From: Anaerolineae bacterium
Lineage (GTDB): Bacteria > Chloroflexota > Anaerolineae > Aggregatilineales > Phototrophicaceae
DNA: 64,000 bases
NCBI GenBank assembly: GCA_022823165.1
Contig: JAJDXR010000089.1
Span: 1 to 64,000, forward strand
Reading direction: 5' to 3'
Shown here: positions 25,763 through 34,764 of the stretch, in pieces
Position numbering within the stretch: position 1 is the stretch's first letter
Layout of the letters: every line of letters begins with the position of its first letter
Notes under the pieces: model-generated
Database searches by the model: none
Seen by the model: the letters and a program-made list of their open reading frames with translations, nothing else
Told to the model about the DNA's origin: nothing
Program-made: the position numbers and the translations under genes

Positions 25763-25782
25763 GGAGTGGCAGAATCAAGTTT

Positions 25783-25811
25783 ATCATAGTCCTTGTGATG
25801 TCATTTGCCAA
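25783..25811 (-). promoter_or_regulatory. Promoter of the KDPG aldolase gene
   Basis: Minus strand TTGGCA (25811-25806), a 17-base spacer and TATGAT (25788-25783) match the sigma-70 consensus at 10 of 12 positions. The leader would be about 43 bases. Confidence 0.65.
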
Positions 25812-25827
25812 TGAAGGACGCGCATCT

Positions 25828-26958
25828 ATGAGGATTCTCATTGCCGCCGGCGCATTCAAACAGAGCTTGACCGCCAGCGAAGTCTGCGCCGCTATCGCTG
25901 CGGGCCTGCAGCAGTCCGGCCTTGACGCTGACCTGGAGCAGCTGCCGATTGCCGATGGCGGCAACGGAACGCTGGACGCCTTGCTGGCCGCCGGCGGTCA
26001 ACGCCTGACTGCGCCGGTTCTCGATCCGCTGGGGCGGCCGATTCAAGCCGACTACGGGCTGCTGAACAGCGGCGAAACGGCGGTCATTGAGATGGCGCTG
26101 GCGTCCGGACTGGAACTGCTGGCGCCCGACGAGCTGAACCCGCTGCAGGCCTCGACCTATGGGACAGGGCAGCTCATGGCGGACGCGCTGGAGCGCGGCG
26201 CCGAGCGCTTCATCATCGGCATGGGCGGCAGCGCGACGGTGGACGGCGGCATGGGCTGCCTGCAAGCCTTGGGGCTGCGTCTGCTGGACGCGCATGGGCG
26301 TGACGTTCAGGCTGGCGCAGCCGGTCTGGCGCGGATCGCGAGCTTCGATGACAGCGGCCTGGACCCGCGCTGGTGGCGGGCGCAGATCGTAATCGCTTCC
26401 GATGTGGACAATCCAACGCTGGGAGAACAGGGCGCGGCGCGGATTTTCGGCCCGCAGAAGGGCGCCGATGCGCCGATGGTCAAGCAGCTTGAGCGCAATC
26501 TACGGCATTGCTTCACCCGGCTCTATGAACAGCGCGGCATTGATGTGCGGCAGGTCCGGGGCGGGGGCGCGGCGGGCGCATTCGCCGCCGGTTTGATGTC
26601 CTTTTTGTCCTGCGAGATCGTATCCGGCATCGACATGGTGCTGGCGCAGAACCGCTTCGAAGACAAGTTGGCCGCGGCATCGCTGGTGATCACCGGCGAA
26701 GGGCAGATTGACGCGCAGACTCTGGGCGGCAAGGGTCCCCTGGGCGTGGCGAAGTTGGCCGCGGCGCAAGGCCTGCCGACTGTGGCGATCGTTGGCGGTC
26801 TGAACATCGACGATGCGCTCTTGCACGCAGCGGGACTGCAAGCTGCATTCTCCATCGTCGACAAGCCCATGCCCCTGCAAGCGGCGCTCGACGATGCGGC
26901 GGACCTGCTACGACGGGCGGCGCTGCGGCTGGGCTATGTGCTGAAATTGTCTCAGTGA
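25828..26958 (+). CDS. glxK: Glycerate kinase (GarK/GlxK family)
   Basis: A 376-residue glycerate kinase that phosphorylates D-glycerate. The start MRILIAAGAFKQSLTASEV and the signature PIADGGNGT near residue 48 are typical. YGTGQLMADALERGAERFIIGMGGSATVDGGMG and the C-terminal ITGEGQIDAQTLGGKGPLGVA also match the family. Length matches the ~380-residue norm. In most family members the early motif reads (A)PDxFKGSL; here it is AGAFKQSL. The ATG at 25828 matches the family N-terminus; longer in-frame forms overlap the divergent aldolase. The pair with eda suggests linked catabolism of sugar acids feeding glycolysis. Confidence 0.9.
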   Translation: MRILIAAGAFKQSLTASEVCAAIAAGLQQSGLDADLEQLPIADGGNGTLDALLAAGGQRLTAPVLDPLGRPIQADYGLLNSGETAVIEMALASGLELLAPDELNPLQASTYGTGQLMADALERGAERFIIGMGGSATVDGGMGCLQALGLRLLDAHGRDVQAGAAGLARIASFDDSGLDPRWWRAQIVIASDVDNPTLGEQGAARIFGPQKGADAPMVKQLERNLRHCFTRLYEQRGIDVRQVRGGGAAGAFAAGLMSFLSCEIVSGIDMVLAQNRFEDKLAAASLVITGEGQIDAQTLGGKGPLGVAKLAAAQGLPTVAIVGGLNIDDALLHAAGLQAAFSIVDKPMPLQAALDDAADLLRRAALRLGYVLKLSQ

Positions 26959-27052
26959 GCGGCTAGGGCAGTCAAGATGCGCTCGCTTTCGCCTACCATC
27001 CGCGCCGAAGCTGCCTTAGAATGCGCGGAATGCCCGCAGAAAGGGGCGGCTG

Positions 27053-28147
27053 ATGCAGCGCATCGTACTGAAATTGGGCACCAGCGTACTGACCAAGGGG
27101 ACCGAGCGGCTGAACCGCCAGCGCATGCTGGAATTGGTGCAGCAAGTCGCCGAATTGCATGAAACCGGTCACGAGATAATCGTGGTTTCGTCCGGCGCGC
27201 AGACAGCCGGGCGCGAGCGCCTGGGCTACCCGGACTTGGGCAAGTCGGTGCCGGCCAAGCAAATGTTGAGTGCGGTGGGCCAGAGCCACCTGATGCGCGT
27301 CTACCAAGACCTGTTCGACATCTTCGCTATCAGCGCGGCGCAAATCCTGCTCACGCGCGACGATCTCAGCCACCGGGTACGTTACCTCAATGCGCGCGAC
27401 ACGCTAGGCACACTGATCGAACAGAAGATCATCCCGATAGTGAACGAAAATGACACCATCGCTACCGAAGAAATCCGCGTCGGCGATAATGACAACCTGT
27501 CAGCGCTGGTGGCCAGCGTAGTAGATGCCGACCTGCTGATTATCCTGACCGACCAGCCAGGTATCTTCACCGATGATCCGCGCAAGAATCCTGGCGCGGC
27601 GCTGATCCAGAATATCGCGCGCATCTCCGATGATCTATTCGACATTGCCGGCGGCGCGGGCAGCAACATCGGCACGGGCGGCATGGTGACCAAAGTCCAG
27701 GCGGCGCAGATCGCCAGCCGCAGCGGCATCAAGACCGTGATCGCCAGCGGCAGCGAAGCCCGGGTGGTCAGCCGCATCGTCGCCGGCGAGCAAATCGGCA
27801 CCAGTATTGAGCCGGCTCACAACCGCTCCGACAGTCGCAAGCGCTGGCTGCTCACCGATCGCGCGCAGGGTTCGCTGGTCGTTGACGGCGGCGCGGCCAA
27901 GGTGCTGCTGAAAGGCGGCGCGAGCTTGCTGCCGGTGGGCATCCGCAAGGTAAGGGGCGATTTTGAGCGCGGCGCGACCCTGTCTGTGCTCTCGCCCGAC
28001 GGCCGCGAGATCGCCCAGGGCCTGAGCAATTACAAGAGCGCTGACCTGCGCCAGATCCGCGGGCGAAAGTCCAGCGAGATCGTGGACATCCTCGGCTACA
28101 GCTACGGCGACGCCGCGCTGCATCGAAACAATCTCGTGCTGCTCTAG
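27053..28147 (+). CDS. proB: Glutamate 5-kinase
   Basis: The first enzyme of proline synthesis: it phosphorylates glutamate to gamma-glutamyl phosphate. The 364-residue protein has the amino-acid kinase domain: RIVLKLGTSVLTKG, VVSSGAQTAGRERLG, PIVNENDTIATEE and FGDNDNLSA-like VGDNDNLSALVA. IGTGGMVTKVQAA follows. A C-terminal PUA domain begins near residue 280 (GSLVVDGGAAKVLLKGGASLLPVGI). Proline feedback is usual for this family. The N-terminal KLGTSVLTKG has Thr-Ser where many homologues read GTSSL/GSSVL. Its partner proA lies 1.9 kb downstream, separated by a Uma2 gene and an inverted membrane-protein gene. Confidence 0.94.
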   Translation: MQRIVLKLGTSVLTKGTERLNRQRMLELVQQVAELHETGHEIIVVSSGAQTAGRERLGYPDLGKSVPAKQMLSAVGQSHLMRVYQDLFDIFAISAAQILLTRDDLSHRVRYLNARDTLGTLIEQKIIPIVNENDTIATEEIRVGDNDNLSALVASVVDADLLIILTDQPGIFTDDPRKNPGAALIQNIARISDDLFDIAGGAGSNIGTGGMVTKVQAAQIASRSGIKTVIASGSEARVVSRIVAGEQIGTSIEPAHNRSDSRKRWLLTDRAQGSLVVDGGAAKVLLKGGASLLPVGIRKVRGDFERGATLSVLSPDGREIAQGLSNYKSADLRQIRGRKSSEIVDILGYSYGDAALHRNNLVLL

Positions 28148-28226
28148 CGCGGTATCGAGCCTGATTCACCACTCTATATCCCGCTGTGTTAGAATTGCTG
28201 TAAATGGAAAGAGGGCGCGGCGCAAA

Positions 28227-28802
28227 ATGGAAGTCAATATTCGCCTCTATACCGTCGATGATGTATGGGAGTTGCAGGGCTGGGACGGCAAAAGAGACAG
28301 AAAGTACGAACTGATCGACGGAGAGCTCGTTGAGAAGTCGCCGACGAACTTGTTGCATCAATGGCTGGCTGCCGAGTTTTCGGGGGAAATCCGTGACTAT
28401 GTGAAGCGCAATGACTTAGGTTTTGTGGGCGTCGAAGGCGGCTTTTCGCCGGCAGATAACCACCACATGCTGCTTGCGCCCGATGTCGCTTTCGCGCGGA
28501 AGGACAGAATGCCACAGCCATTGCCGCAGACCTTTGCAGGATTCATGCCAGACTTGGCCGTGGAGATCGCCTCGCCGAGCAATACCATCGCCGAATTGCG
28601 CCAGAAAGCCGCGATCTATCTCCAGCATGGCGTCCGCGTTGTTTGGCTGGCGCTTCCGGATCATAGAGGCGTGGAAGTCCACCGCCAAGACGACGATGAG
28701 ACGGTCGCCTTTGAATTCATAGATCAGGACAGTCGTTTATCCGGAGAAGACGTGTTGCCCGGCTTTGAGCTGGAAATGCGGAGGCTATTCCCGCCGCAAT
28801 AG
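28227..28802 (+). CDS. Uma2-family (DUF820) putative endonuclease
   Basis: A 191-residue protein of the Uma2 family, which has a PD-(D/E)XK-like nuclease fold and is abundant in Cyanobacteria and Chloroflexota. Marks are KYELIDGELVEKSPTNLLHQ, LLAPDVAFARKDRM (metal-binding Asp), LAVEIASPSNTIAELRQKAAIYLQHGVRVVWL (Glu, Ser-Pro-Ser, then Lys) and the ending DVLPGFELEMRRLF. All core residues are present. The function of Uma2 proteins is unknown, and they occur as dispersed multi-copy genes. It separates proB from proA and converges with the membrane-protein gene, two bases away. Confidence 0.85.
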   Translation: MEVNIRLYTVDDVWELQGWDGKRDRKYELIDGELVEKSPTNLLHQWLAAEFSGEIRDYVKRNDLGFVGVEGGFSPADNHHMLLAPDVAFARKDRMPQPLPQTFAGFMPDLAVEIASPSNTIAELRQKAAIYLQHGVRVVWLALPDHRGVEVHRQDDDETVAFEFIDQDSRLSGEDVLPGFELEMRRLFPPQ

Positions 28803-28804
28803 AG

Positions 28805-29818
28805 TTACGACTCCCGCGAGACTGTGTGTCGGCTCAAGCGACTGAACAGCCAGGCGCCGGCCAGATAAATCCAGTACATCACAAAAAGCGCCAGATACTC
28901 AATCAGCGGAATGCGCAGCACTTCGTTGACTTGATAAGGCTCGCGCATCACCAGATAGACGTAAAGAACCAGCAGCAAAAATGAGCCGTAGAAGAGCTGC
29001 CGCGCCCAAGGCTTCAGCCCCAAACCGTGCATTTGCGTAACCAGGAAGATGGCGGCGAAGCCGAAAAAGAACATCGGCCAAATGTCACTGCCCTGATTCA
29101 GCGCCACCTGAAAAGCATGGGGCAGCACCAGGATTTCCAGCAAGAACATCCAGCGCTTGTTCAAGTGGACGCGCAAGAACATCAGCGAGCCTTGCGCCAT
29201 CACCAGCACAACATGGATAAAGCCGATCAGGTGTCCCCAGGTCGGCACCATCGGATGAAACCAGAAGGTGTAGATAACGGCGAAACTGAAAAAGTAGCCG
29301 TGGTACTTGCGCAAGCCATCGGTGAAGGCTTTGCGGAAGCCAACCTTCTTGCCAAAGAACAGGCCCCGGCGCTGATTCTCCATGCCCAAAATCACGATGA
29401 GCATAAGAGCGACGGCAAATTGCGCCGTCCAACTGGGCAAGTCTTGCGCGATAGCGTCGTAGAAAAACATGGTTTGCAGGTAATGCAGAATGACGAAGAC
29501 CAGATTGATGGCCAGCGCCCCGATGTTCACCGGGCGCAGCTTGCTGCCGTAGTCGCGCTTGCTGTAGCGTGATTGGGCGTAATAGATCGTGCCCCAGATA
29601 AGCAGCTGATGCAGCGCGAAGCCCAACCAGGCGGTGAGTTGCCCCCAAGCCGTTTGTTCCGCCAACTTCCATTCGTATACCAGCGGATCCTCCGGCAGCG
29701 GAATGATTTCAAACTGGCTCAAGACGCCGCCCATAGCGACAATGGCGGCGCAAAGCAGCAGCGAAAAGATGAGACTCCAGTTGACAATCTGCGCGCCGGT
29801 CAATCGTGATAAGCGCAT
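28805..29818 (-). CDS. Uncharacterised polytopic membrane protein
   Basis: A 337-residue protein with about nine hydrophobic helices separated by short charged loops. I do not recognise the family. Distinctive features include a conserved-looking central region with several aromatic residues (GYFFSFAVIYTFWFHPMVP), then GHLIGFIHVVLVMAQGSLMF and histidines inside or near helices (HQLLIWG, LHYLQT, LPHAFQVAL). Histidines of this kind could bind metal or haem, but no defined motif is present. ATG 29818 is preferred over TTG 29833. It lies inverted between Uma2 and proA, so it is not part of the proline genes. Confidence 0.7.
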   Translation of the reverse strand: MRLSRLTGAQIVNWSLIFSLLLCAAIVAMGGVLSQFEIIPLPEDPLVYEWKLAEQTAWGQLTAWLGFALHQLLIWGTIYYAQSRYSKRDYGSKLRPVNIGALAINLVFVILHYLQTMFFYDAIAQDLPSWTAQFAVALMLIVILGMENQRRGLFFGKKVGFRKAFTDGLRKYHGYFFSFAVIYTFWFHPMVPTWGHLIGFIHVVLVMAQGSLMFLRVHLNKRWMFLLEILVLPHAFQVALNQGSDIWPMFFFGFAAIFLVTQMHGLGLKPWARQLFYGSFLLLVLYVYLVMREPYQVNEVLRIPLIEYLALFVMYWIYLAGAWLFSRLSRHTVSRES

Positions 29819-30072
29819 CGGGGCTGGCTCCAATCGCTTTCAATGGAAGCTATCTGCCTGCAAGCCAATGATAGTCCAGAATCGGACAAACGTGATGTGG
29901 CAAAATACCTGCTATCCGCCTAACGTCTGGGAACGAGCCCTTCGCTTCACGCTTTCCGCGCGCGCTCAGACTGATTGTGGTCGCGGCGAATCCAACTGCT
30001 AACTGTTGCAATTCCGATACGAGTATAGTACATCTCATAGGGATGACAGGCGCTGTAAAGGATGTGGCTGCT

Positions 30073-31347
30073 ATGGAAGCTGTTGCCGAAGCGATTGATC
30101 TGAAGCAGATGGGAATTAATGCGAAGGCTGCCGCAGCGATTCTGGCGCGGAAGTCCACAGCCGAGAAGAACGCGGTCATTCGCGCCATAGCCGATGCGCT
30201 GGCGGCGGAAAGTCCCGCCATCCTCGAAGCGAATCAGCGCGACCTGGGGCTGGCGGCGCAGAATGGCATGGATCCCATTTGGATCCGCGACCGCATCGCC
30301 CTGGAGCGCAGGATGCCCGGCCTTATCGCCGATGTACAAAAAGTTGCCGACTTGCCCGATCCCGTCGGCGAAATACTGCTCGAATCGACGTTGGACAATG
30401 GACTGCAACTGCTGAAGCGGCGTACGCCCCTGGGTGTATTGGGCGCGATATATGAATCGCGTCCGAACGTCACGGTGGATATATCGACCCTGGCTTTAAA
30501 GACCAGCAATGCCGTCATCTTGCGGGGCGGATCCGATGTCTTGAACAGCAATATGCGGCTGACAGCGATCTTGCAGGCTGTGCTGGCGCGGCATGGCTTT
30601 CCAGCCGACGTCATCCAGTACATCAGCAGCAGCGATCGCCGCCACGTCAGCGAGATGCTGCGCATGTACGAGTATATTGATATGATCATTCCGCGCGGCG
30701 GCAACGGCCTGCATACCTTCTGCCGCGAGAATAGCAGCATTCCGGTCATCACCGGCGGCATCGGCGTCTGCCATATTTACGTCGACGACAGCGCTTTATT
30801 GGACCGTGTGCTGCCAGTGCTGGACAACGCCAAAACGCAGCGGCCGGCCGTCTGCAATTCGATGGAAACCTTGTTGGCGCACGAAGCTGTGGCGAGCGCA
30901 TTGCTGCCGCAGGTGGTTGACAGGCTGGGCGCCGCTGGCGTCGCCTTCCATGCCGGCGAGCGCGCCTATGCCATTGTCGGCGATGATGAGCGCGTGGTCC
31001 CGGCGTCTGACGAAGACTTCGATACCGAGTGGTACAATTTGACGCTTAATTTGAAAGTAGTGGACGGCGTCGATGAGGCGATCGCGCATATCGCGCGTCA
31101 TGGCACACAGCATTCCGACAGCATCCTGACCGAGACCGCGCAACATGCCGAGCGCTTCCTTAACGAAGTCGATTCGGCGGCGGTCTACTGGAACGCCAGC
31201 ACCCGATTCACCGACGGCAGCGCGATGGGCATGGGCGCGGAAGTGGCCATCAGCACACAGAAGCTGCATGCGCGGGGTCCCATGGCCTTGGAAGAACTGA
31301 CTACTTACAAGTGGATCGTGAAGGGCGACTACACCTCGCGGGAGTAG
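30073..31347 (+). CDS. proA: Gamma-glutamyl phosphate reductase
   Basis: The second enzyme of proline synthesis, an aldehyde-dehydrogenase-fold reductase of 424 residues. It matches E. coli ProA along its length: MGINAKAAAAILARKSTAEKN, LGVLGAIYESRPNVTVD, IPRGGNGLHTFCRENSSIPV, TGGIGVCHIYVD and the catalytic cysteine in AKTQRPAVCNSMETLL. EVDSAAVYWNASTRFTDG lies near the end. ATG 30073 has AAGGA ten bases upstream; an ATG at 30043 and a start at 29977 are in frame but lack a ribosome site. The ~240-base region before it holds no other gene. It ends before the T-box leader of the pheS operon. Confidence 0.94.
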   Translation: MEAVAEAIDLKQMGINAKAAAAILARKSTAEKNAVIRAIADALAAESPAILEANQRDLGLAAQNGMDPIWIRDRIALERRMPGLIADVQKVADLPDPVGEILLESTLDNGLQLLKRRTPLGVLGAIYESRPNVTVDISTLALKTSNAVILRGGSDVLNSNMRLTAILQAVLARHGFPADVIQYISSSDRRHVSEMLRMYEYIDMIIPRGGNGLHTFCRENSSIPVITGGIGVCHIYVDDSALLDRVLPVLDNAKTQRPAVCNSMETLLAHEAVASALLPQVVDRLGAAGVAFHAGERAYAIVGDDERVVPASDEDFDTEWYNLTLNLKVVDGVDEAIAHIARHGTQHSDSILTETAQHAERFLNEVDSAAVYWNASTRFTDGSAMGMGAEVAISTQKLHARGPMALEELTTYKWIVKGDYTSRE

Positions 31348-31390
31348 GAGCCAGCCGGGCGCGCCCGCATCGTCCGCGATGAACGCCCAC

Positions 31391-31420
31391 TTGACAGCCA
31401 AAGTCCGCGCGCAGCATAAT
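31391..31420 (+). promoter_or_regulatory. Promoter of the T-box pheS operon
   Basis: TTGACA at 31391-31396 (perfect), an 18-base spacer and CATAAT at 31415-31420 (5 of 6). Transcription would begin near 31427, just before the T-box leader. Confidence 0.7.
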
Positions 31421-31426
31421 GTCAGC

Positions 31427-31715
31427 AATCAAAAGGCACACGTAAAGGCGATGACGAAGACAGTCCGCAAGCGCATCGAACGATGCCTGCCGCCACAGGG
31501 AGCGACTGCCAAAGACTGAAAGCAGCCGCGGCGACAGTTGTGGAATTCACTTCCGAGCCGGGCGGTGAAAAGGTCAAATAGCGCCTGAGTAGTCCGCTCC
31601 GCCAGCCCGGCGTCAAAGGGCGAATGAAGCGCAGCGCCGCATGTTGGCGCTGAATTGGGGTGGTACCGCGGGAACGTTACGCTCTCGTCCCTGATGGGAT
31701 TGAGGGCGTTTTTTT
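31427..31715 (+). promoter_or_regulatory. T-box riboswitch leader, phenylalanine specifier
   Basis: The conserved T-box sequence GGGGTGGTACCGCGGGAA lies at 31657-31674, ahead of a strong intrinsic terminator at 31679-31715. Upstream, a Stem I-like region has an AGGGAGC element near 31498-31504 and a GGAATTCAC specifier loop at 31542-31550. The UUC phenylalanine codon is at 31546-31548, followed by the usual A. Uncharged tRNA-Phe is expected to pair with UUC and, through its CCA end, with UGG in the T-box, opening the terminator so that pheS, the GT-C gene and pheT are read. The leader start is set from the promoter; stem boundaries are by eye. Confidence 0.88.
31679..31715 (+). terminator. 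Intrinsic terminator of the T-box leader
   Basis: ACGCTCTC (31679-31686) pairs with GAGGGCGT (31702-31709), with one G-U pair. An inner TCCC-TGAT-GGGA hairpin and a run of six or more T follow the same logic. It lies 38 bases before the pheS ATG and is the off state of the T-box switch. Confidence 0.9.
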
Positions 31716-31753
31716 ATGGGCATGGGCGATAGGCAACTGGCGAGGGAGCGAGC

Positions 31754-32788
31754 ATGAACTATTCAATTGACGAGCTGCGTGAAGGCGCTCTGAAGGCGCT
31801 GGAGAATATCAGCGCTAATGACGCGTTGGCGAACTGGCGCAGCCAATATCTGGGCCGGCGCGGCGCGCTCGGCAAGCTCTTCGGAACGATCGGCCGCTTG
31901 CCACAGGCTCAACGCGCCGGGTTTGGGCAACAAGTCAACGCTCTGCAGCAGGAGCTTGATGCCGCATACGCGCAGCGCGAACAGCTGATACAAAGCCAAC
32001 TGCTGGCGCGCGACCTGGAAGAAGGCGAGATCGACATCAGCTTGCCGGCGCGCCCGCAAGGCCGCGGCGGTTTGCACCCGTCCACGCGTACGCATCGTGA
32101 ATTCCAGACGATTTGGGCTGATATGGGTTTCCAGGTTTATCACAGCCGCGATGTCGAAGCGGACGAGTTCAACTTCACGCTGCTCAATCTGCCGCCCCAT
32201 CATCCGGCGCGCGATATGCAGGATACCTTTTATACGACTAACAGCAATGTGCTGCTGCGCACCCATACCTCGCCCGGGCAGATCCGCGCCATGCGCGAAT
32301 TCGGCGCCGGCGGCACGAAGCCCATCCGCGTCATCTTGCCGGGCATGTGTTACCGGCAAGAGCAAGTGACAGCCCGCAGCGAGATCCAGTTTACGCAGGT
32401 GGAAGGGCTGGCCATCGGACGCAACATCCGCATGAGCGATCTCAAAGGCACAATCGCCGAGTTCGCCAGGCGCATGTACAAGCCCAAGGCCAAGGTGCGT
32501 TTTCGCGCTTCGTATTTTCCCTTTACCGAGCCGAGCATGGAAGTCGATGTCGAATGTTTCTTGTGCGGCGGAGCCGGCTGCCGCGTCTGCAAATACACCG
32601 GCTGGCTGGAGATCGCCGGCAGCGGCATGGTGCATCCCACGGTGCTGCGCAATGGCGGCTATGATCCCAGCGTATGGAGCGGATTCGCTTTCGGCATGGG
32701 TCCCGAGCGCATCACCATGCTCAAGCACGGCATTCAAGACATTCGCTATTTCTGGGGCAACGACCTGCGTTTCCTGCAGCAATTCTAG
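31754..32788 (+). CDS. pheS: Phenylalanine-tRNA ligase alpha subunit
   Basis: The 344-residue catalytic subunit of the class II phenylalanyl-tRNA synthetase. The N-terminal ~90 residues are the tRNA-binding coiled coil (LGRRGALGKLFGTIG). Class II motifs follow: FQVYHSRDVEADEFNF, LLRTHTSPGQIRAMR (motif 2 region), QFTQVEGLAIG and, in motif 3, FGFAFGMGPERITMLKHGI (here GFAFGMGPERITMLKHG). A GAGGGAG ribosome site precedes the ATG. It is the first gene after the T-box terminator and is controlled by it. It is followed twelve bases later by a membrane-protein gene rather than pheT, which is unusual. Confidence 0.96.
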   Translation: MNYSIDELREGALKALENISANDALANWRSQYLGRRGALGKLFGTIGRLPQAQRAGFGQQVNALQQELDAAYAQREQLIQSQLLARDLEEGEIDISLPARPQGRGGLHPSTRTHREFQTIWADMGFQVYHSRDVEADEFNFTLLNLPPHHPARDMQDTFYTTNSNVLLRTHTSPGQIRAMREFGAGGTKPIRVILPGMCYRQEQVTARSEIQFTQVEGLAIGRNIRMSDLKGTIAEFARRMYKPKAKVRFRASYFPFTEPSMEVDVECFLCGGAGCRVCKYTGWLEIAGSGMVHPTVLRNGGYDPSVWSGFAFGMGPERITMLKHGIQDIRYFWGNDLRFLQQF

Positions 32789-32800
32789 GAGTCGGGGCTG

Positions 32801-34720
32801 ATGCCTACTATCAGGCCAAGGCTTGCGAATGTGATTTCAAACCCAGACCATGTGCTTAGCCACTGGCTCTGGGCGCTACCCGTGCTGCTGATTGTGGCGG
32901 CGCTAGGACTGCGCCAGATCGATCTTTATCCGCCCGATACCGACGAATTCTATTCCATGTACAGCGCTGGTTGGCTGGTCGGCGGTCCGTTCTCCCCGCT
33001 GGATATCATTGAATACCTCAATCCCTGCTGCACTACTCATGTGCCCGGCTATTTCTTTCTCTTGAGCGCCTGGGGCAATCTGATTTCCTACGAGGTTGCG
33101 GTCGGGCGAATCTTCAGCGTATTCTGCTACTTGCTGGCACTGGCCGTTGTTTATCGTCTTGGGCGTGACTTTGTTGCGCCGGGCGCTGGGTTTTTCGTCC
33201 TGGTCATCCTGGCTTCTAACGCCTACGCAAATTTCTACGTCGCTCATCTGCGCATGTATCCGCTCCTTATGATGACGGCCAGCATCGTTTTCTGGCTATA
33301 TCTGCGAATAGTGGAAAGTGTCGGAGCGCGCGGGCGTGGAGATTATGTCGCGCTGGCTGTCGCCGCAATTGCCTTTCTCAGCGTACATTTGTTCAGCATC
33401 GTATTCCTGTTGCCACTCGCGGCTTATCACCTCTTGTTCGCGCGGCGTGGTCGCCGCTGGCTTATGGCGACGCTAACCGGCGCCACCGTATTCATCCTGT
33501 CGGCACCTTGGCTAGTGGTAGTTATACAACGAACGGTCGAGACGGCGAGTGATGAATCTGATTTCTTGGCGTTCTCCGACACAGCGTGGGGCATCCTGTC
33601 TACCTTGCTAAGTCTTGTGGCAAACGGGCAGGGGCTGCTTCTGCTGCTATGCCTTGTCGGTTTGGCCGTCGCCGCGAAGGCCAAGCGCCGCTTGCCAAAG
33701 CCCGTCGTTCTAATCGCAGTATTTCACATCGTCGTAATTATTGTCTTGAATGAAGCATCTTCCTTCATAATTCGTACGAGCGGTCTAAGATATTTGCTGC
33801 CTACCTTCATTCCACTTTCTTTACTGGCGGCAGCGGGCTTGTATCACTTGTTTCGCTTCCGGCGTGAATCCGTAATTCTCCTGGTCCTATGGCTCGCTGC
33901 CGGCACTAGCTTCCATAACACAACGGAATGGCGACCTCATATTGCTGGGCGCGAATTGGCGTTTCGGCTACCACCCTGGCAAGTCATCGCTCGTTTGGCG
34001 CCTGAACCGCCTCCCCTGGTCCTGGGCGACTTTAATATGTCTAACACATCATTCAGCTTTAATCGACGAATACCGTACTCGCAACAGCTGCACTTCTTTG
34101 GTCCCAAGGATATTCCTCTCATCGCCTTTGATGATGTGCCCGAACTCCACACAATTGCATCTCAGCGCGCGGTAACTCAACCACATGTTTGGCTAGTGTA
34201 CGACCTGAGTAACTCGAGCGCCGATGAAATTGATGGCATGCTGTCGGCGATGAGTCTATTGGATTACGTTCTCTGCGAGACAACACCCATCGGCGCTCAC
34301 TGGGCCATCCTCGACTATTACTGGGATAACTTGGATTGCGCTCTGCGTGAACCTATATCTGAGCCGCGCACCGCCATAACCAGCCAAAAATTCTATGACG
34401 CCCGACTCAGCCAGGACGGCTCGCAATTGTCCTTCGTCGATTCCTGGAGCGCGCCGGCGGATATCGAGAGCGACTACTTCGCCATGTCCTACCAGTTGTT
34501 GTCGGAGGACTGGGACAATGCAGCGCAACTGGATCTGCCCCTGGTGCATGAGGGCTTGACGCGCCGCTTCTCCATTGAGACACGCGATTTGCCGCCCGGC
34601 GCCTATCGATTAATGTTGATCCTCTATGACAGGCGCACGGGAAAACCGCTCGACTGGATCGACAACCCGGGCTACGCGCCCAGCCTGATGGAGTTAAGCG
34701 AAGTCGTCATACCTGATTAG
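32801..34720 (+). CDS. GT-C fold membrane glycosyltransferase-like protein between pheS and pheT
   Basis: A 639-residue integral membrane protein with about 10 helices in residues ~20-400, a soluble middle part and a beta-rich C-terminal domain (~530-639). After the first helix it has PPDTDEFYSMYSAGWL, the acidic motif expected for GT39-type transferases. TTHVPGYFFLLSAWG and FYVAHLRMYPLLMM follow, as in PMT/ArnT-like proteins. The donor and acceptor are unknown. The gene starts 12 bases after pheS and ends 44 bases before pheT, so it is probably cotranscribed and under the T-box. It is a distant relative of the 697-residue protein at 14947-17040. Confidence 0.78.
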   Translation: MPTIRPRLANVISNPDHVLSHWLWALPVLLIVAALGLRQIDLYPPDTDEFYSMYSAGWLVGGPFSPLDIIEYLNPCCTTHVPGYFFLLSAWGNLISYEVAVGRIFSVFCYLLALAVVYRLGRDFVAPGAGFFVLVILASNAYANFYVAHLRMYPLLMMTASIVFWLYLRIVESVGARGRGDYVALAVAAIAFLSVHLFSIVFLLPLAAYHLLFARRGRRWLMATLTGATVFILSAPWLVVVIQRTVETASDESDFLAFSDTAWGILSTLLSLVANGQGLLLLLCLVGLAVAAKAKRRLPKPVVLIAVFHIVVIIVLNEASSFIIRTSGLRYLLPTFIPLSLLAAAGLYHLFRFRRESVILLVLWLAAGTSFHNTTEWRPHIAGRELAFRLPPWQVIARLAPEPPPLVLGDFNMSNTSFSFNRRIPYSQQLHFFGPKDIPLIAFDDVPELHTIASQRAVTQPHVWLVYDLSNSSADEIDGMLSAMSLLDYVLCETTPIGAHWAILDYYWDNLDCALREPISEPRTAITSQKFYDARLSQDGSQLSFVDSWSAPADIESDYFAMSYQLLSEDWDNAAQLDLPLVHEGLTRRFSIETRDLPPGAYRLMLILYDRRTGKPLDWIDNPGYAPSLMELSEVVIPD

Positions 34721-34764
34721 CGGCGCAGGGACAGATAAATTCCGGTGAAAGGAAGCAGAGACAA

